Assembly: GCA_002439755.1 (NCBI GenBank)
Contig: DJPH01000057.1
Coordinates: 1-34,051 of the forward strand
Source of the DNA: Prevotellaceae bacterium UBA6417
GTDB taxonomy: Bacteria; Bacteroidota; Bacteroidia; Bacteroidales; Bacteroidaceae
DNA: 34,051 nt
Reading direction: 5' to 3'
Positions 22,225 to 30,687 of the stretch are shown piece after piece. Position numbers and translations under genes: made by a program. The notes beneath the pieces are model-generated. The model was not told where the DNA came from. It saw only the letters and a list, made by a program, of their open reading frames with translations, and made no database searches. The stretch's first letter is position 1, and every line of letters starts with the position of its first letter.

Positions 22225-23985
22225 ATGTATATTGAAAAAATTCAATCGCCGGCTGATTTGAAAAAGCTGAGCATAGACGAGCTCAATGTTGTAGCGGATG
22301 AAACTCGCGCCGCAGTACTTAACCGTGTAAGTAAGCATGGCGGACATGTGGGACCAAACCTTGGATTTGTGGAAGCCACAGTGGCTCTGCTTTACGTGTT
22401 TGATGCACCGAAAGATAAGTTTGTGTTTGATGTGTCACATCAAAGTTATCCTCACAAGGTTCTGACAGGAAGGGCAAAAGGCTTTTTGGGTGATGTAAGT
22501 GACATGAACGCTGTCAGTGGTTATTCATCGCCTGCCGAAAGTCCTGCTTACGACAATTTTGAAGTAGGCCACACAAGCACCTCCGTTTCATTGGCTACAG
22601 GCCTTCAAAAGGCTCGCGACATAAAGGGAACCGACGAAAACATCGTTGTAGTCATCGGTGACGGCTCATTATCGGGCGGCGAGGCTTTTGAGGGACTCGA
22701 TGAAGCCTCCGAACTCGGAACGGGCATTATCATCATAGTCAACGACAACGAAATGTCGATAGCCGAAAACCATGGCGGCATATATAAAAACCTACGTGCA
22801 TTGCGTGAGTCACAGGGACTTTACCAACACAATTGGTTCAAGGCATGGGGTTTTGACTACAAATATCTCGAAGAAGGAAACGACATAGCAAAACTCATAG
22901 AGATCTTCAAGAGTGTAAAGGGCACCAAGAAACCCACCGTTGTGCATATCCATACAGAAAAAGGGCACGGATATGCACCGGCAGTGGCCGACAAGGAAGC
23001 GTGGCATTGGAGCATGCCTTTTGACCAAAAAACCGGCAAGCACCTTGCAGCATCTGACGGTGAATGTTACGAAGAATTATTTTCTAACTGGATGTTGCAG
23101 GAGATGCGGCACGATCCTACCTTGATTGCCGTTACTGCGGGAACACCTGCAGCAGCAGGTTTTGACAAGGCCAAAAGGGAACAGGCAGGCAAGCAACATG
23201 TAGACGTGGGCATTGCCGAAGAACAAGCAACCGCGATGATAAGCGGAATGGCCAAAGGAGGCCTGCATCCTGTTTGGACGGTCTATTCGACATTTATCCA
23301 ACGTGCCTACGACCAGATAGCCCAAGACCTTTGCATCAATTCCAATCCTGCAGTCATCAACGTCGTAGGTGGAGGCACCAACTCGATGAACGATATCACG
23401 CATATCTGCCTGTTTGACATTCCCATGCTTACAAGCATTCCCGGCCTGCTCTATCTGGCACCTGCAACGTGTGAAGAATATTTTGCGATGTTGCGCTGGG
23501 CTATCCGTCAAGACAAAAAGCCCGTGGCACTTAGAGTACCAACCAATGGAGTGAACCATACAACAGAAAAGGTTGACGAAGACTACAGCTACGAGCCGTC
23601 CTATAAAATAATGCACAAGGGAAAGGATGTGGCCATTATCGCGGCCGGCTCGTTCTATCAAAAAGGTGAAAACGTAGTGAAACTGCTGTCAGAAAGAAAT
23701 ATAGACGCTACACTCATCAACCCGCGCTATTTATCTGAAATCGATATTGAAACGCTTGAGGCTTTGAAAGCAAATCACCGTTTGGTTGTCACTCTCGAAG
23801 ACGGCAGCAAAGACGGCGGATGGGGTGAGCGTATAGCCGCCTATTATGGAGCAAGCGACATGAAAGTAATGGTCGGTGGCATTAAGAAAGGACTTTACGA
23901 TCGCTTTGACCTGCATCAGCTTCTTTCCGACAATCGTCTGCTGGACGAACAAATTGTTGAAGATATCCTTGATGCCATGAAATGA
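22225..23985 (+). CDS. 1-deoxy-D-xylulose-5-phosphate synthase-like transketolase (short paralogue)
   Basis: 586 residues, shorter than typical DXS (about 620-640). Most DXS landmarks are present: HGGHVGPNLGFVEATVALLYVFDAP, FDVSHQSYPHKVLTGR, the thiamine diphosphate motif from GDG at 145-147 to NDN at 173-175, catalytic Glu332 in VGIAEEQAT, and VYSTFIQRAYDQIAQDL. Canonical DXS condenses pyruvate and glyceraldehyde-3-phosphate to start the MEP isoprenoid pathway and also feeds thiamine and pyridoxal synthesis. Several Bacteroidota carry a second DXS-type gene; the deviations (GHVGPNLG for HxASxLG, GDGSLSGG for GDGAMTGG) suggest this is that paralogue rather than the housekeeping copy. It has its own -7 box and a strong terminator, and no pathway neighbours. 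Substrate specificity is uncertain. Confidence 0.8.
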   Translation: MYIEKIQSPADLKKLSIDELNVVADETRAAVLNRVSKHGGHVGPNLGFVEATVALLYVFDAPKDKFVFDVSHQSYPHKVLTGRAKGFLGDVSDMNAVSGYSSPAESPAYDNFEVGHTSTSVSLATGLQKARDIKGTDENIVVVIGDGSLSGGEAFEGLDEASELGTGIIIIVNDNEMSIAENHGGIYKNLRALRESQGLYQHNWFKAWGFDYKYLEEGNDIAKLIEIFKSVKGTKKPTVVHIHTEKGHGYAPAVADKEAWHWSMPFDQKTGKHLAASDGECYEELFSNWMLQEMRHDPTLIAVTAGTPAAAGFDKAKREQAGKQHVDVGIAEEQATAMISGMAKGGLHPVWTVYSTFIQRAYDQIAQDLCINSNPAVINVVGGGTNSMNDITHICLFDIPMLTSIPGLLYLAPATCEEYFAMLRWAIRQDKKPVALRVPTNGVNHTTEKVDEDYSYEPSYKIMHKGKDVAIIAAGSFYQKGENVVKLLSERNIDATLINPRYLSEIDIETLEALKANHRLVVTLEDGSKDGGWGERIAAYYGASDMKVMVGGIKKGLYDRFDLHQLLSDNRLLDEQIVEDILDAMK

Positions 23986-24011
23986 TGGCTTGGCAAATCA
24001 TCATGCTATTC

Positions 24012-24050
24012 AACAGGTGCCGGACATATTGTAAGTCCGGCACCTGTTTT
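24012..24050 (+). terminator. Intrinsic terminator of the DXS-like gene
   Basis: A perfect 14-bp stem (24012-24025 with 24035-24048) with a GC-rich core GGTGCCGGAC, a 9-base loop and a short T-run at 24047-24050. It starts 27 bp after the stop codon and isolates this gene from the operon downstream. Confidence 0.88.
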
Positions 24051-24219
24051 ACCATATATCACCAAAAAGAAAGTATTTAGTCGAAGTAAATAATAAAAAT
24101 GCAGATTAGAATGTGTATAAGTGACGATTTGGCAAGTTTAGACTTCAAATATTTATAAAACGAAGAATAAGCCGTAGAAAAACTTGCGCCTTTTCTTTCC
24201 ATATTTACACGCTTTGCAG

Positions 24220-24227
24220 TAACTTTG
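24220..24227 (+). promoter_or_regulatory. -7 promoter box of the PurF-like/carAB operon
   Basis: TAACTTTG, 17 bp before the ATG at 24245. A TTTC at the position expected for the -33 box has 20-bp spacing and differs from TTTG by one base. Confidence 0.6.
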
Positions 24228-24244
24228 CAGTCAAAACCGCAACA

Positions 24245-26134
24245 ATGGAGCAACTGAAACATGAATGTGGTGTGGCAATGGTGCGTCTGTTAAAACCATT
24301 GGAATACTACAAACAAAAGTATGGGACATGGTCTAAAGGGTTAGACGAGTTGTATTTATTGATGGAAAAGCAGCACAACCGAGGCCAGGAAGGCGCAGGA
24401 ATGGCATGCGTGAAAATGACATCGTTGCCCGGTGAAGAATACATGTTTCGCGAAAGAGCTTTGGGTTCGGGTGCCATACAAGAAATCTTTTCCAAAGTAC
24501 ACGGTTGCATCAATGCCATAGCCAAAGAACAGCGCAGCAATGTCGAGTATGTCAAAGAACACGTACCCTTTGCCGGTGAAGTTTATATGGGGCATTTGCG
24601 TTATTCCACAACCGGACGCACCGGAATTTCAAACGTTCATCCTTTTTTACGAAGAAACAACTGGCGGGCAAGGAACTTATGTCTTTGTGGCAACTTCAAC
24701 ATGACCAATGTTGACGAGATATTTGAGTCAATAGTTGAAGAAGGCCAGCATCCGCGTCAATATGCCGACACATTCATTTTGCTGGAACAGCTGGGACACT
24801 ATCTCGACATGGAAAGCGACCGTCTCTACAAAGAAGCAAAACGAAAAGGACTCGAAGGACAAGACATTACCAAATATATTGAAGAATATATTGACATGGC
24901 CAACGTATTGCGCAACGCCTGCGGAATATGGGATGGCGGCTATGTGATCTGCGGTATGACAGGAAGCGGCGAAATGTTTACGATGCGTGACCCCTGGGGC
25001 ATCCGTCCATGTTTTTGGTACAAAGACGAAGAACAAATCGTAATAGCTTCAGAACGCCCTGTGATACAGACAACGCTGTTTGTCGAGGCCGAACAAGTCA
25101 ACGAATTGAAACCGGGTGAAGCCATCATAGTAGATTTAAACGGCAAAATGAGACTCGTACAAATAATGGAGCCGAAAAAATACAGTGCCTGCTCCTTTGA
25201 AAGAATCTACTTCAGCCGTGGCAGCGATAAAGATATCTATCAGGAAAGAAAAGCTTTGGGACGCCAATTGCTTCACCCCATACTGAAAGCCATTGACGGC
25301 GATTTGAAGCATACCGTCTTCTCGTTCATACCCAATACGGCCGAAGCGGCCTTTTATGGTATGCTTGAAGGTTTCAACGAATATCTGAACGAACAAAAGC
25401 TGAAAAGAATACGCAGATTGGGAGTCCATGCCGAAGAAAAAGAACTTTTGGAAATACTTTCGGAAAGAATCAGAAGTGAAAAAGTGGCATGGAAAGACAT
25501 CAAGATGCGCACTTTCATTACTGAGGGCAACAGCCGCAACGACCTGGCAGCCCATGTCTACGACGTGACCTACGGATGTCTGACTCCGTATGTTGACAAT
25601 CTGGTAATCATAGACGACAGCATAGTAAGAGGCACAACACTTCGCGAAAGCATCCTGCGCATACTCGATCGTCTGCACCCAAAGAAAATCGTAGTGGTTT
25701 CATCGTCACCGCAAATCCGCTATCCCGATTATTATGGCATAGACATGAGTCACGTAGAGGAATTCATAGCGTTTCGTGCGGCCATAGAGCTCTTGAAAGA
25801 CAACGGGCTGGAAAGCATTATCGACAAGACCTATCTGAAATGCAAGGAACAGCAGGAACGACCCAAAGAAGAAGCCGTCAATCATGTGAAAGAAATCTAT
25901 CGCCCATTTACGGCAGAGCAGATATCCGAAAAGATGGCGGTAATGCTGCATGCACAAGAAGTGAAAGCTGACATTGCCATCGTATACCAGACACTGGAAG
26001 GACTGCACCACGCTTGTCCCGATCATCCGGGCGACTGGTATTTCAGCGGCAATTATCCCACTCCCGGCGGAACAAAACGCGTTAACAATGCTTTTATCGA
26101 CTATTACGAAAACGAATACATCAAAACAAAATGA
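24245..26134 (+). CDS. Amidophosphoribosyltransferase-like protein (long PurF form)
   Basis: 629 residues. An N-terminal class-II (Ntn) glutamine amidotransferase has Cys8 as its nucleophile after a seven-residue propeptide (MEQLKHECGV), then QHNRGQEGAG, GHLRYSTTG and CGNFNMTN. A phosphoribosyltransferase domain follows with the PRPP loop DDSIVRGTT at 457-465. PurF catalyses the first committed purine step (PRPP plus glutamine to phosphoribosylamine). Canonical PurF is about 470-510 residues; the extra length is partly an insert around 180-230 (SDRLYKEAKRKGLEGQDITKYIEEYI) and partly a C-terminal extension ending HPGDWYFSGNYPTPGG. Its stop overlaps the carA start (ATGA), so it is translated with carAB. 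The family call is firm; whether it is the main purine enzyme or a paralogue tied to carbamoyl-phosphate supply is open. Confidence 0.9.
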   Translation: MEQLKHECGVAMVRLLKPLEYYKQKYGTWSKGLDELYLLMEKQHNRGQEGAGMACVKMTSLPGEEYMFRERALGSGAIQEIFSKVHGCINAIAKEQRSNVEYVKEHVPFAGEVYMGHLRYSTTGRTGISNVHPFLRRNNWRARNLCLCGNFNMTNVDEIFESIVEEGQHPRQYADTFILLEQLGHYLDMESDRLYKEAKRKGLEGQDITKYIEEYIDMANVLRNACGIWDGGYVICGMTGSGEMFTMRDPWGIRPCFWYKDEEQIVIASERPVIQTTLFVEAEQVNELKPGEAIIVDLNGKMRLVQIMEPKKYSACSFERIYFSRGSDKDIYQERKALGRQLLHPILKAIDGDLKHTVFSFIPNTAEAAFYGMLEGFNEYLNEQKLKRIRRLGVHAEEKELLEILSERIRSEKVAWKDIKMRTFITEGNSRNDLAAHVYDVTYGCLTPYVDNLVIIDDSIVRGTTLRESILRILDRLHPKKIVVVSSSPQIRYPDYYGIDMSHVEEFIAFRAAIELLKDNGLESIIDKTYLKCKEQQERPKEEAVNHVKEIYRPFTAEQISEKMAVMLHAQEVKADIAIVYQTLEGLHHACPDHPGDWYFSGNYPTPGGTKRVNNAFIDYYENEYIKTK

Positions 26135-27216
26135 GAGACATAACACTCATCCTTGACGACGGGAGCAAATTCCATGGTAAGTCGTTCGGTTATGAAAAGC
26201 CCGTAGCCGGTGAAGTTGTCTTCAATACGGCAATGACAGGTTATCCGGAAAGTCTGACCGATCCATCGTATGCAGGGCAGCTGCTGACAATGACCTATCC
26301 GCTTATCGGTAATTACGGCGTTCCTCCGTTTAGTGTCGAATCCAACGGAATAGCCACCTACATGGAAAGCGATAAAATTTATGCTTCAGCCATCATAGTA
26401 AGTGAGTACAGCGGTGACTACAGTCATTGGAACGCTGTTGAAAGCCTGTCTGATTGGTTGAAAAGAGAGCACGTACCGGGCATCACAGGCATCGATACGC
26501 GTGAATTGACCAAGGTATTGCGTGAACATGGTGTGATGATGGGCAAAATTGTATTCGATGATACCCCGGAAGAAATACCGACAGCCCAATATTCCGGCAT
26601 CAATTATGTGGAAAAAGTATCCTGCAAAGAAATTATTCGTTATAACGAAGGTGCCGACAAACGCGTAGTCCTGGTCGATTGCGGTGTAAAGAACAATATC
26701 ATCCGTTGTCTCATAAAAAGAGGCCTGGAAGTCGTACGCGTTCCTTGGGACTATGATTTCAATACTTTGGAATTCGATGCCCTTTTTCTGGCAAACGGTC
26801 CTGGCGACCCTGATACCTGTGTGGCTGCGGTCGAAAACATACGGAAATTTCTTGGCAATTCCGAAACACGTCCCTGCATGGGCATTTGCATGGGCAACCA
26901 GTTATTGTCGAAAGCGGCAGGCGCATCTATCTACAAGCTAAAATACGGACATCGCAGCCATAATCAGCCGGTGAGATTGGTGGGAACAAACAAGTGTTTC
27001 ATCACGAGCCAGAACCATGGTTACTGCGTCGACAACAAAACACTGCCGAATGATTGGACTCCTCTCTTCCTGAATATGAACGACGGTTCTAATGAAGGCG
27101 TAAAGCACAGCAACAAGCCATGGTTCAGTGTACAATTCCATCCCGAAGCGTGCAGCGGTCCGGTAGATACGGAATATCTGTTCGACGATTTCGCACACAT
27201 GTTAAATGAAAACTAA
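26131..27216 (+). CDS. carA: Carbamoyl-phosphate synthase small subunit
   Basis: 361 residues, slightly short of E. coli CarA (382). The N-terminal CPSase_sm domain has FGYEKPVAGEVVFNTAMTGYPE and GITGIDTRELTK; the C-terminal class-I glutamine amidotransferase has the nucleophile Cys253 in GICMGNQ, HRSHNQPV and QFHPEA. It hydrolyses glutamine and channels ammonia to CarB for carbamoyl phosphate, the precursor of arginine and pyrimidines. The start overlaps the stop of the PurF-like gene by 4 bp, and carB follows directly. Confidence 0.97.
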   Translation: MRDITLILDDGSKFHGKSFGYEKPVAGEVVFNTAMTGYPESLTDPSYAGQLLTMTYPLIGNYGVPPFSVESNGIATYMESDKIYASAIIVSEYSGDYSHWNAVESLSDWLKREHVPGITGIDTRELTKVLREHGVMMGKIVFDDTPEEIPTAQYSGINYVEKVSCKEIIRYNEGADKRVVLVDCGVKNNIIRCLIKRGLEVVRVPWDYDFNTLEFDALFLANGPGDPDTCVAAVENIRKFLGNSETRPCMGICMGNQLLSKAAGASIYKLKYGHRSHNQPVRLVGTNKCFITSQNHGYCVDNKTLPNDWTPLFLNMNDGSNEGVKHSNKPWFSVQFHPEACSGPVDTEYLFDDFAHMLNEN

Positions 27217-27235
27217 CTCTCAACCTGATAAAACA

Positions 27236-30200
27236 ATGAAAGAGCAAAAAATAAAGAAAGTATTGCTTTTAGGTTCCGGAGCATTAAAAATAGGTGAAGC
27301 AGGAGAGTTTGATTATTCCGGCTCACAAGCTTTAAAAGCACTGAAAGAAGAAGGCATTGAAACGGTACTGATTAATCCCAACATAGCCACCGTACAAACA
27401 TCCGAAGGCGTGGCCGACCAAATTTACTTTTTGCCGGTTACACCTTATTTTGTGGAAAAAGTAATCGCTAAAGAACGTCCGCAAGGAATATTGCTGGCAT
27501 TCGGAGGACAAACCGCGTTGAACTGCGGTGTAGCCCTTTCGCAAGCAAAAGTATTCGAGAAATACGATGTGCAGGTGCTTGGAACACCCGTCCAAGTCAT
27601 AATGAATACCGAAGACCGCGAGCTCTTTGTCGAAAAACTCAATGAAATAAACGTAAAGACCATCAAGAGCCATGCCTGCGAAAACGCAGAAGAAGCACGC
27701 AAGGCCGCAAAGGAATTAGGATATCCCGTCATCATTCGTGCAGCTTACGCATTAGGCGGATTGGGATCGGGCTTTTGTGATAATGAAGCCGAACTTAATA
27801 CAATCGTAGAGAAAGCTTTTTCGTTTTCTCCTCAAGTCTTGGTAGAAAAGAGCCTCAAAGGGTGGAAAGAAATCGAATACGAAGTAGTACGTGACAAATA
27901 CGACAATTGCATCACCGTCTGCAATATGGAAAACTTCGACCCGCTTGGCATCCATACAGGTGAAAGCATTGTCGTTGCTCCTTCGCAAACTCTGAGCAAC
28001 AGCGAATATCATAAATTGCGTGCGCTGAGCATTAAAATCGTTCGTCACATCGGCATAGTCGGTGAGTGCAATGTGCAATACGCTTTGGACCCCAAATCCG
28101 AAGACTATCGCGTCATCGAAGTCAATGCCCGCTTGAGCCGTTCATCGGCCTTGGCCTCCAAAGCAACGGGGTATCCTTTAGCGTTCATTGCAGCCAAATT
28201 GGGATTAGGCTACGGACTGTTTGAACTCAAGAACTCCGTGACACGCACAACAAGCGCATTCTTCGAACCGGCTCTTGACTATATCGTATGTAAAATACCA
28301 AGGTGGGATTTAAGCAAGTTCCGCGGAGTAGACAGAGAGTTGGGCTCAAGCATGAAATCGGTTGGTGAAGTAATGGCTATCGGACGTACGTTCGAAGAGA
28401 CCATCCAGAAAGGACTCCGCATGATAGGGCAGGGAATACACGGCTTTGAAGAAAACAAGGAATTCAATGTGCCCGATATCGAAGAGGCATTGAAAGAACC
28501 TACCGACAAACGCTTGCTCGTTATTGCCAAAGCGTTCAGCGAAGGCTTTACCATCGACCGGATTCATACGCTAACAAAAATCGACAAGTGGTTCCTGCAA
28601 AGGCTTTACAATATCCGCCAGACCGATTTGGAGCTTCAGCGTTGTCCCAACATCAGCCTGATGAGTGCAGAGCTGTTCAGAAAGGCAAAACGCCAGGGTT
28701 ATTCCGACTTTCAGATTGCCCGCGCCTTGCAAATGGAGGCAGACATGGACATTGAAAAGGCCATCATGATAGTGCGCAACCGCAGAAAGCAACTGGGAAT
28801 TCTTCCTGTTGTCAAGCAAATCGACACGTTGGCGGCCGAATACCCTGCCCAGACCAATTACCTTTATCTTACTTATAACGGAACGGCCAATGACATTACT
28901 TACGAGCATGATAAACGCTCAGTCATTGTACTCGGTTCGGGTGCCTACCGCATAGGAAGTTCTGTCGAGTTTGACTGGTGCGGCGTGCAGGCTTTGGCAA
29001 CGATTCGAAAGGAAGGCTATCGCAGTGTCATGATCAATTACAATCCTGAAACCGTTTCCACCGATTATGACATGTGTGACCGTCTTTATTTTGACGAACT
29101 GACGTTCGAACGCGTTATGGACATCATCGATTTGGAGACGCCCTATGGTGTTGTTATATCCACGGGAGGACAAATTCCGAACAATCTGGCCTTGCGTCTC
29201 GACGGACAGCTTGTTCCCATCTTGGGCACAACCGCCAAAAACATCGACAATGCCGAAGATCGCGAGAAGTTTTCGGAAATGTTGAACCGCATCGGCGTGG
29301 ATCAGCCCGAGTGGAGCGCGCTTACCAACATGGACGAAATCAATCAGTTCATCAAAAAAGTCGGATTCCCCGTTCTGGTGCGTCCTTCCTACGTTCTCTC
29401 CGGTGCTGCCATGAACATTTGTTCCAATCAGGACGAGTTAGAGCGGTTCTTGAAGCTGGCCGCGAATGTTTCTCAAAAACACCCGGTTGTAGTTAGCCGC
29501 TTTATTGAGCACGCCAAAGAGATAGAGATGGATGCCGTAGCGCGTAATGGCGAAATCATTGCCTATGCCATCAGCGAGCATATCGAATTTGCAGGTGTTC
29601 ATTCGGGCGATGCCACCATTCAATTCCCACCGCAGAAAATCTATGTCGAAACCATTCGACGCATCAAGAAAATATCGAAAAAGATAGCGCAGCAGCTGCA
29701 AATCAGCGGCCCGTTCAACATTCAGTATCTTGCCCGCGAGAACGAAATAAAAGTCATCGAGTGCAATCTCCGCGCTTCACGCAGTTTTCCATTCGTCAGC
29801 AAGGTTTTAAAAATCAATTTCATTGAGTTGGCAACCAAAGTAATGCTAGGCGTTCCGGTCACGCCTCCTTCGCGCAACCTTTTCGATTTGGACTATGTAG
29901 GTATCAAGGCGAGCCAGTTCTCGTTCAATCGTTTGCAGAATGCAGACCCTGTATTGGGAGTCGATATGTCTTCAACCGGTGAAGTCGGCTGTTTGGGCAA
30001 CGACACTTCCCATGCCTTGTTAAAGAGCATGCTTTCGGTAGGGCAGCGCATACCCAAGAAGACCATTCTCATTTCAAGCGGTTCTGCCAAGCAAAAGGCC
30101 GAATTGCTCGATGCCTGCAAAATGTTGGTAGAACACGGTTACGAATTGTATGCCACAGGCGGAAGCAGTCGCTACCTCACGATGAACGGCATCAAGAACA

Positions 30201-30469
30201 CGCTTGTGTATTGGCCTAACGAAACCGAAAGCCCGCAGGCTCTCGACATGCTTCACAACAAAGAAATCGATATGGTCATCAACATCCCGAAAAACCTAAC
30301 GCCTACCGAGCTTGACAACGGTTATAAGATTCGTCGCGCGGCCATCGATTTAAACATTCCTCTCATCACCAATCCGCGTTTGGCATCGGCCTTCATCTAC
30401 GCTTTCTGCACTTTGAGCATAGACGATTTGGCCATCAAGAGCTGGAGCGAGTACGGCATAGAGGAATAA
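27236..30469 (+). CDS. carB: Carbamoyl-phosphate synthase large subunit
   Basis: 1077 residues from the ATG at 27236, chosen because KKVLLLGSGALKIGEAGEFDYSGSQA is the normal family N-terminus; an upstream in-frame ATG at 27206 lies inside the carA end. Two homologous ATP-grasp halves are visible: the first (about 1-540) phosphorylates bicarbonate, the second (from about 560, SVIVLGSGAYRIGSSVEFDWC) phosphorylates carbamate. The C-terminal MGS-like regulatory domain (about 940 on: KKTILISSGSAKQKAELLDA...LYATGGSS) binds allosteric effectors. ATP-grasp signatures include VEKSLKGWKEIEYEVVRD and VEVNARLSRSSALASKATGYP (first half), and EIEMDAVARNG and IECNLRASRSFPFVSK (second). It is the last gene of the operon, with a hairpin terminator after it. 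Confidence 0.98.
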   Translation: MKEQKIKKVLLLGSGALKIGEAGEFDYSGSQALKALKEEGIETVLINPNIATVQTSEGVADQIYFLPVTPYFVEKVIAKERPQGILLAFGGQTALNCGVALSQAKVFEKYDVQVLGTPVQVIMNTEDRELFVEKLNEINVKTIKSHACENAEEARKAAKELGYPVIIRAAYALGGLGSGFCDNEAELNTIVEKAFSFSPQVLVEKSLKGWKEIEYEVVRDKYDNCITVCNMENFDPLGIHTGESIVVAPSQTLSNSEYHKLRALSIKIVRHIGIVGECNVQYALDPKSEDYRVIEVNARLSRSSALASKATGYPLAFIAAKLGLGYGLFELKNSVTRTTSAFFEPALDYIVCKIPRWDLSKFRGVDRELGSSMKSVGEVMAIGRTFEETIQKGLRMIGQGIHGFEENKEFNVPDIEEALKEPTDKRLLVIAKAFSEGFTIDRIHTLTKIDKWFLQRLYNIRQTDLELQRCPNISLMSAELFRKAKRQGYSDFQIARALQMEADMDIEKAIMIVRNRRKQLGILPVVKQIDTLAAEYPAQTNYLYLTYNGTANDITYEHDKRSVIVLGSGAYRIGSSVEFDWCGVQALATIRKEGYRSVMINYNPETVSTDYDMCDRLYFDELTFERVMDIIDLETPYGVVISTGGQIPNNLALRLDGQLVPILGTTAKNIDNAEDREKFSEMLNRIGVDQPEWSALTNMDEINQFIKKVGFPVLVRPSYVLSGAAMNICSNQDELERFLKLAANVSQKHPVVVSRFIEHAKEIEMDAVARNGEIIAYAISEHIEFAGVHSGDATIQFPPQKIYVETIRRIKKISKKIAQQLQISGPFNIQYLARENEIKVIECNLRASRSFPFVSKVLKINFIELATKVMLGVPVTPPSRNLFDLDYVGIKASQFSFNRLQNADPVLGVDMSSTGEVGCLGNDTSHALLKSMLSVGQRIPKKTILISSGSAKQKAELLDACKMLVEHGYELYATGGSSRYLTMNGIKNTLVYWPNETESPQALDMLHNKEIDMVINIPKNLTPTELDNGYKIRRAAIDLNIPLITNPRLASAFIYAFCTLSIDDLAIKSWSEYGIEE

Positions 30470-30485
30470 AACCACTCATGTTGCA

Positions 30486-30536
30486 ATCCCAAAGCTTTGT
30501 TCCGCATTTCACGGAATACAGCTTTGGGATGTTTCA
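30486..30536 (+). terminator. Hairpin terminator after carB
   Basis: An 11-bp outer stem (ATCCCAAAGCT at 30486-30496 with its complement at 30520-30530) plus an inner 5-bp stem TTCCG/CGGAA (30500-30504, 30512-30516). The following T-run is weak (GTTTCATTTC), so termination may be partial. Confidence 0.65.
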
Positions 30537-30687
30537 TTTCAATACTTGCCAAATTCATCATTTCGCGCCTTTTTCACGTTAAAAGATTAGAAATGCGGAT
30601 GCTGAAGCAAGTGTTTTCAACGTTTCACCCGTCATCATTTCGATATAAATAAGTATTTTCGTAGCGTACAATAAAAAGTAGCAAGCC

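Noticed and set aside
27206..27235. carB start at 27206 overlapping carA
   Set aside because: The extra ten residues are not part of the family N-terminus; the ATG at 27236 fits better.
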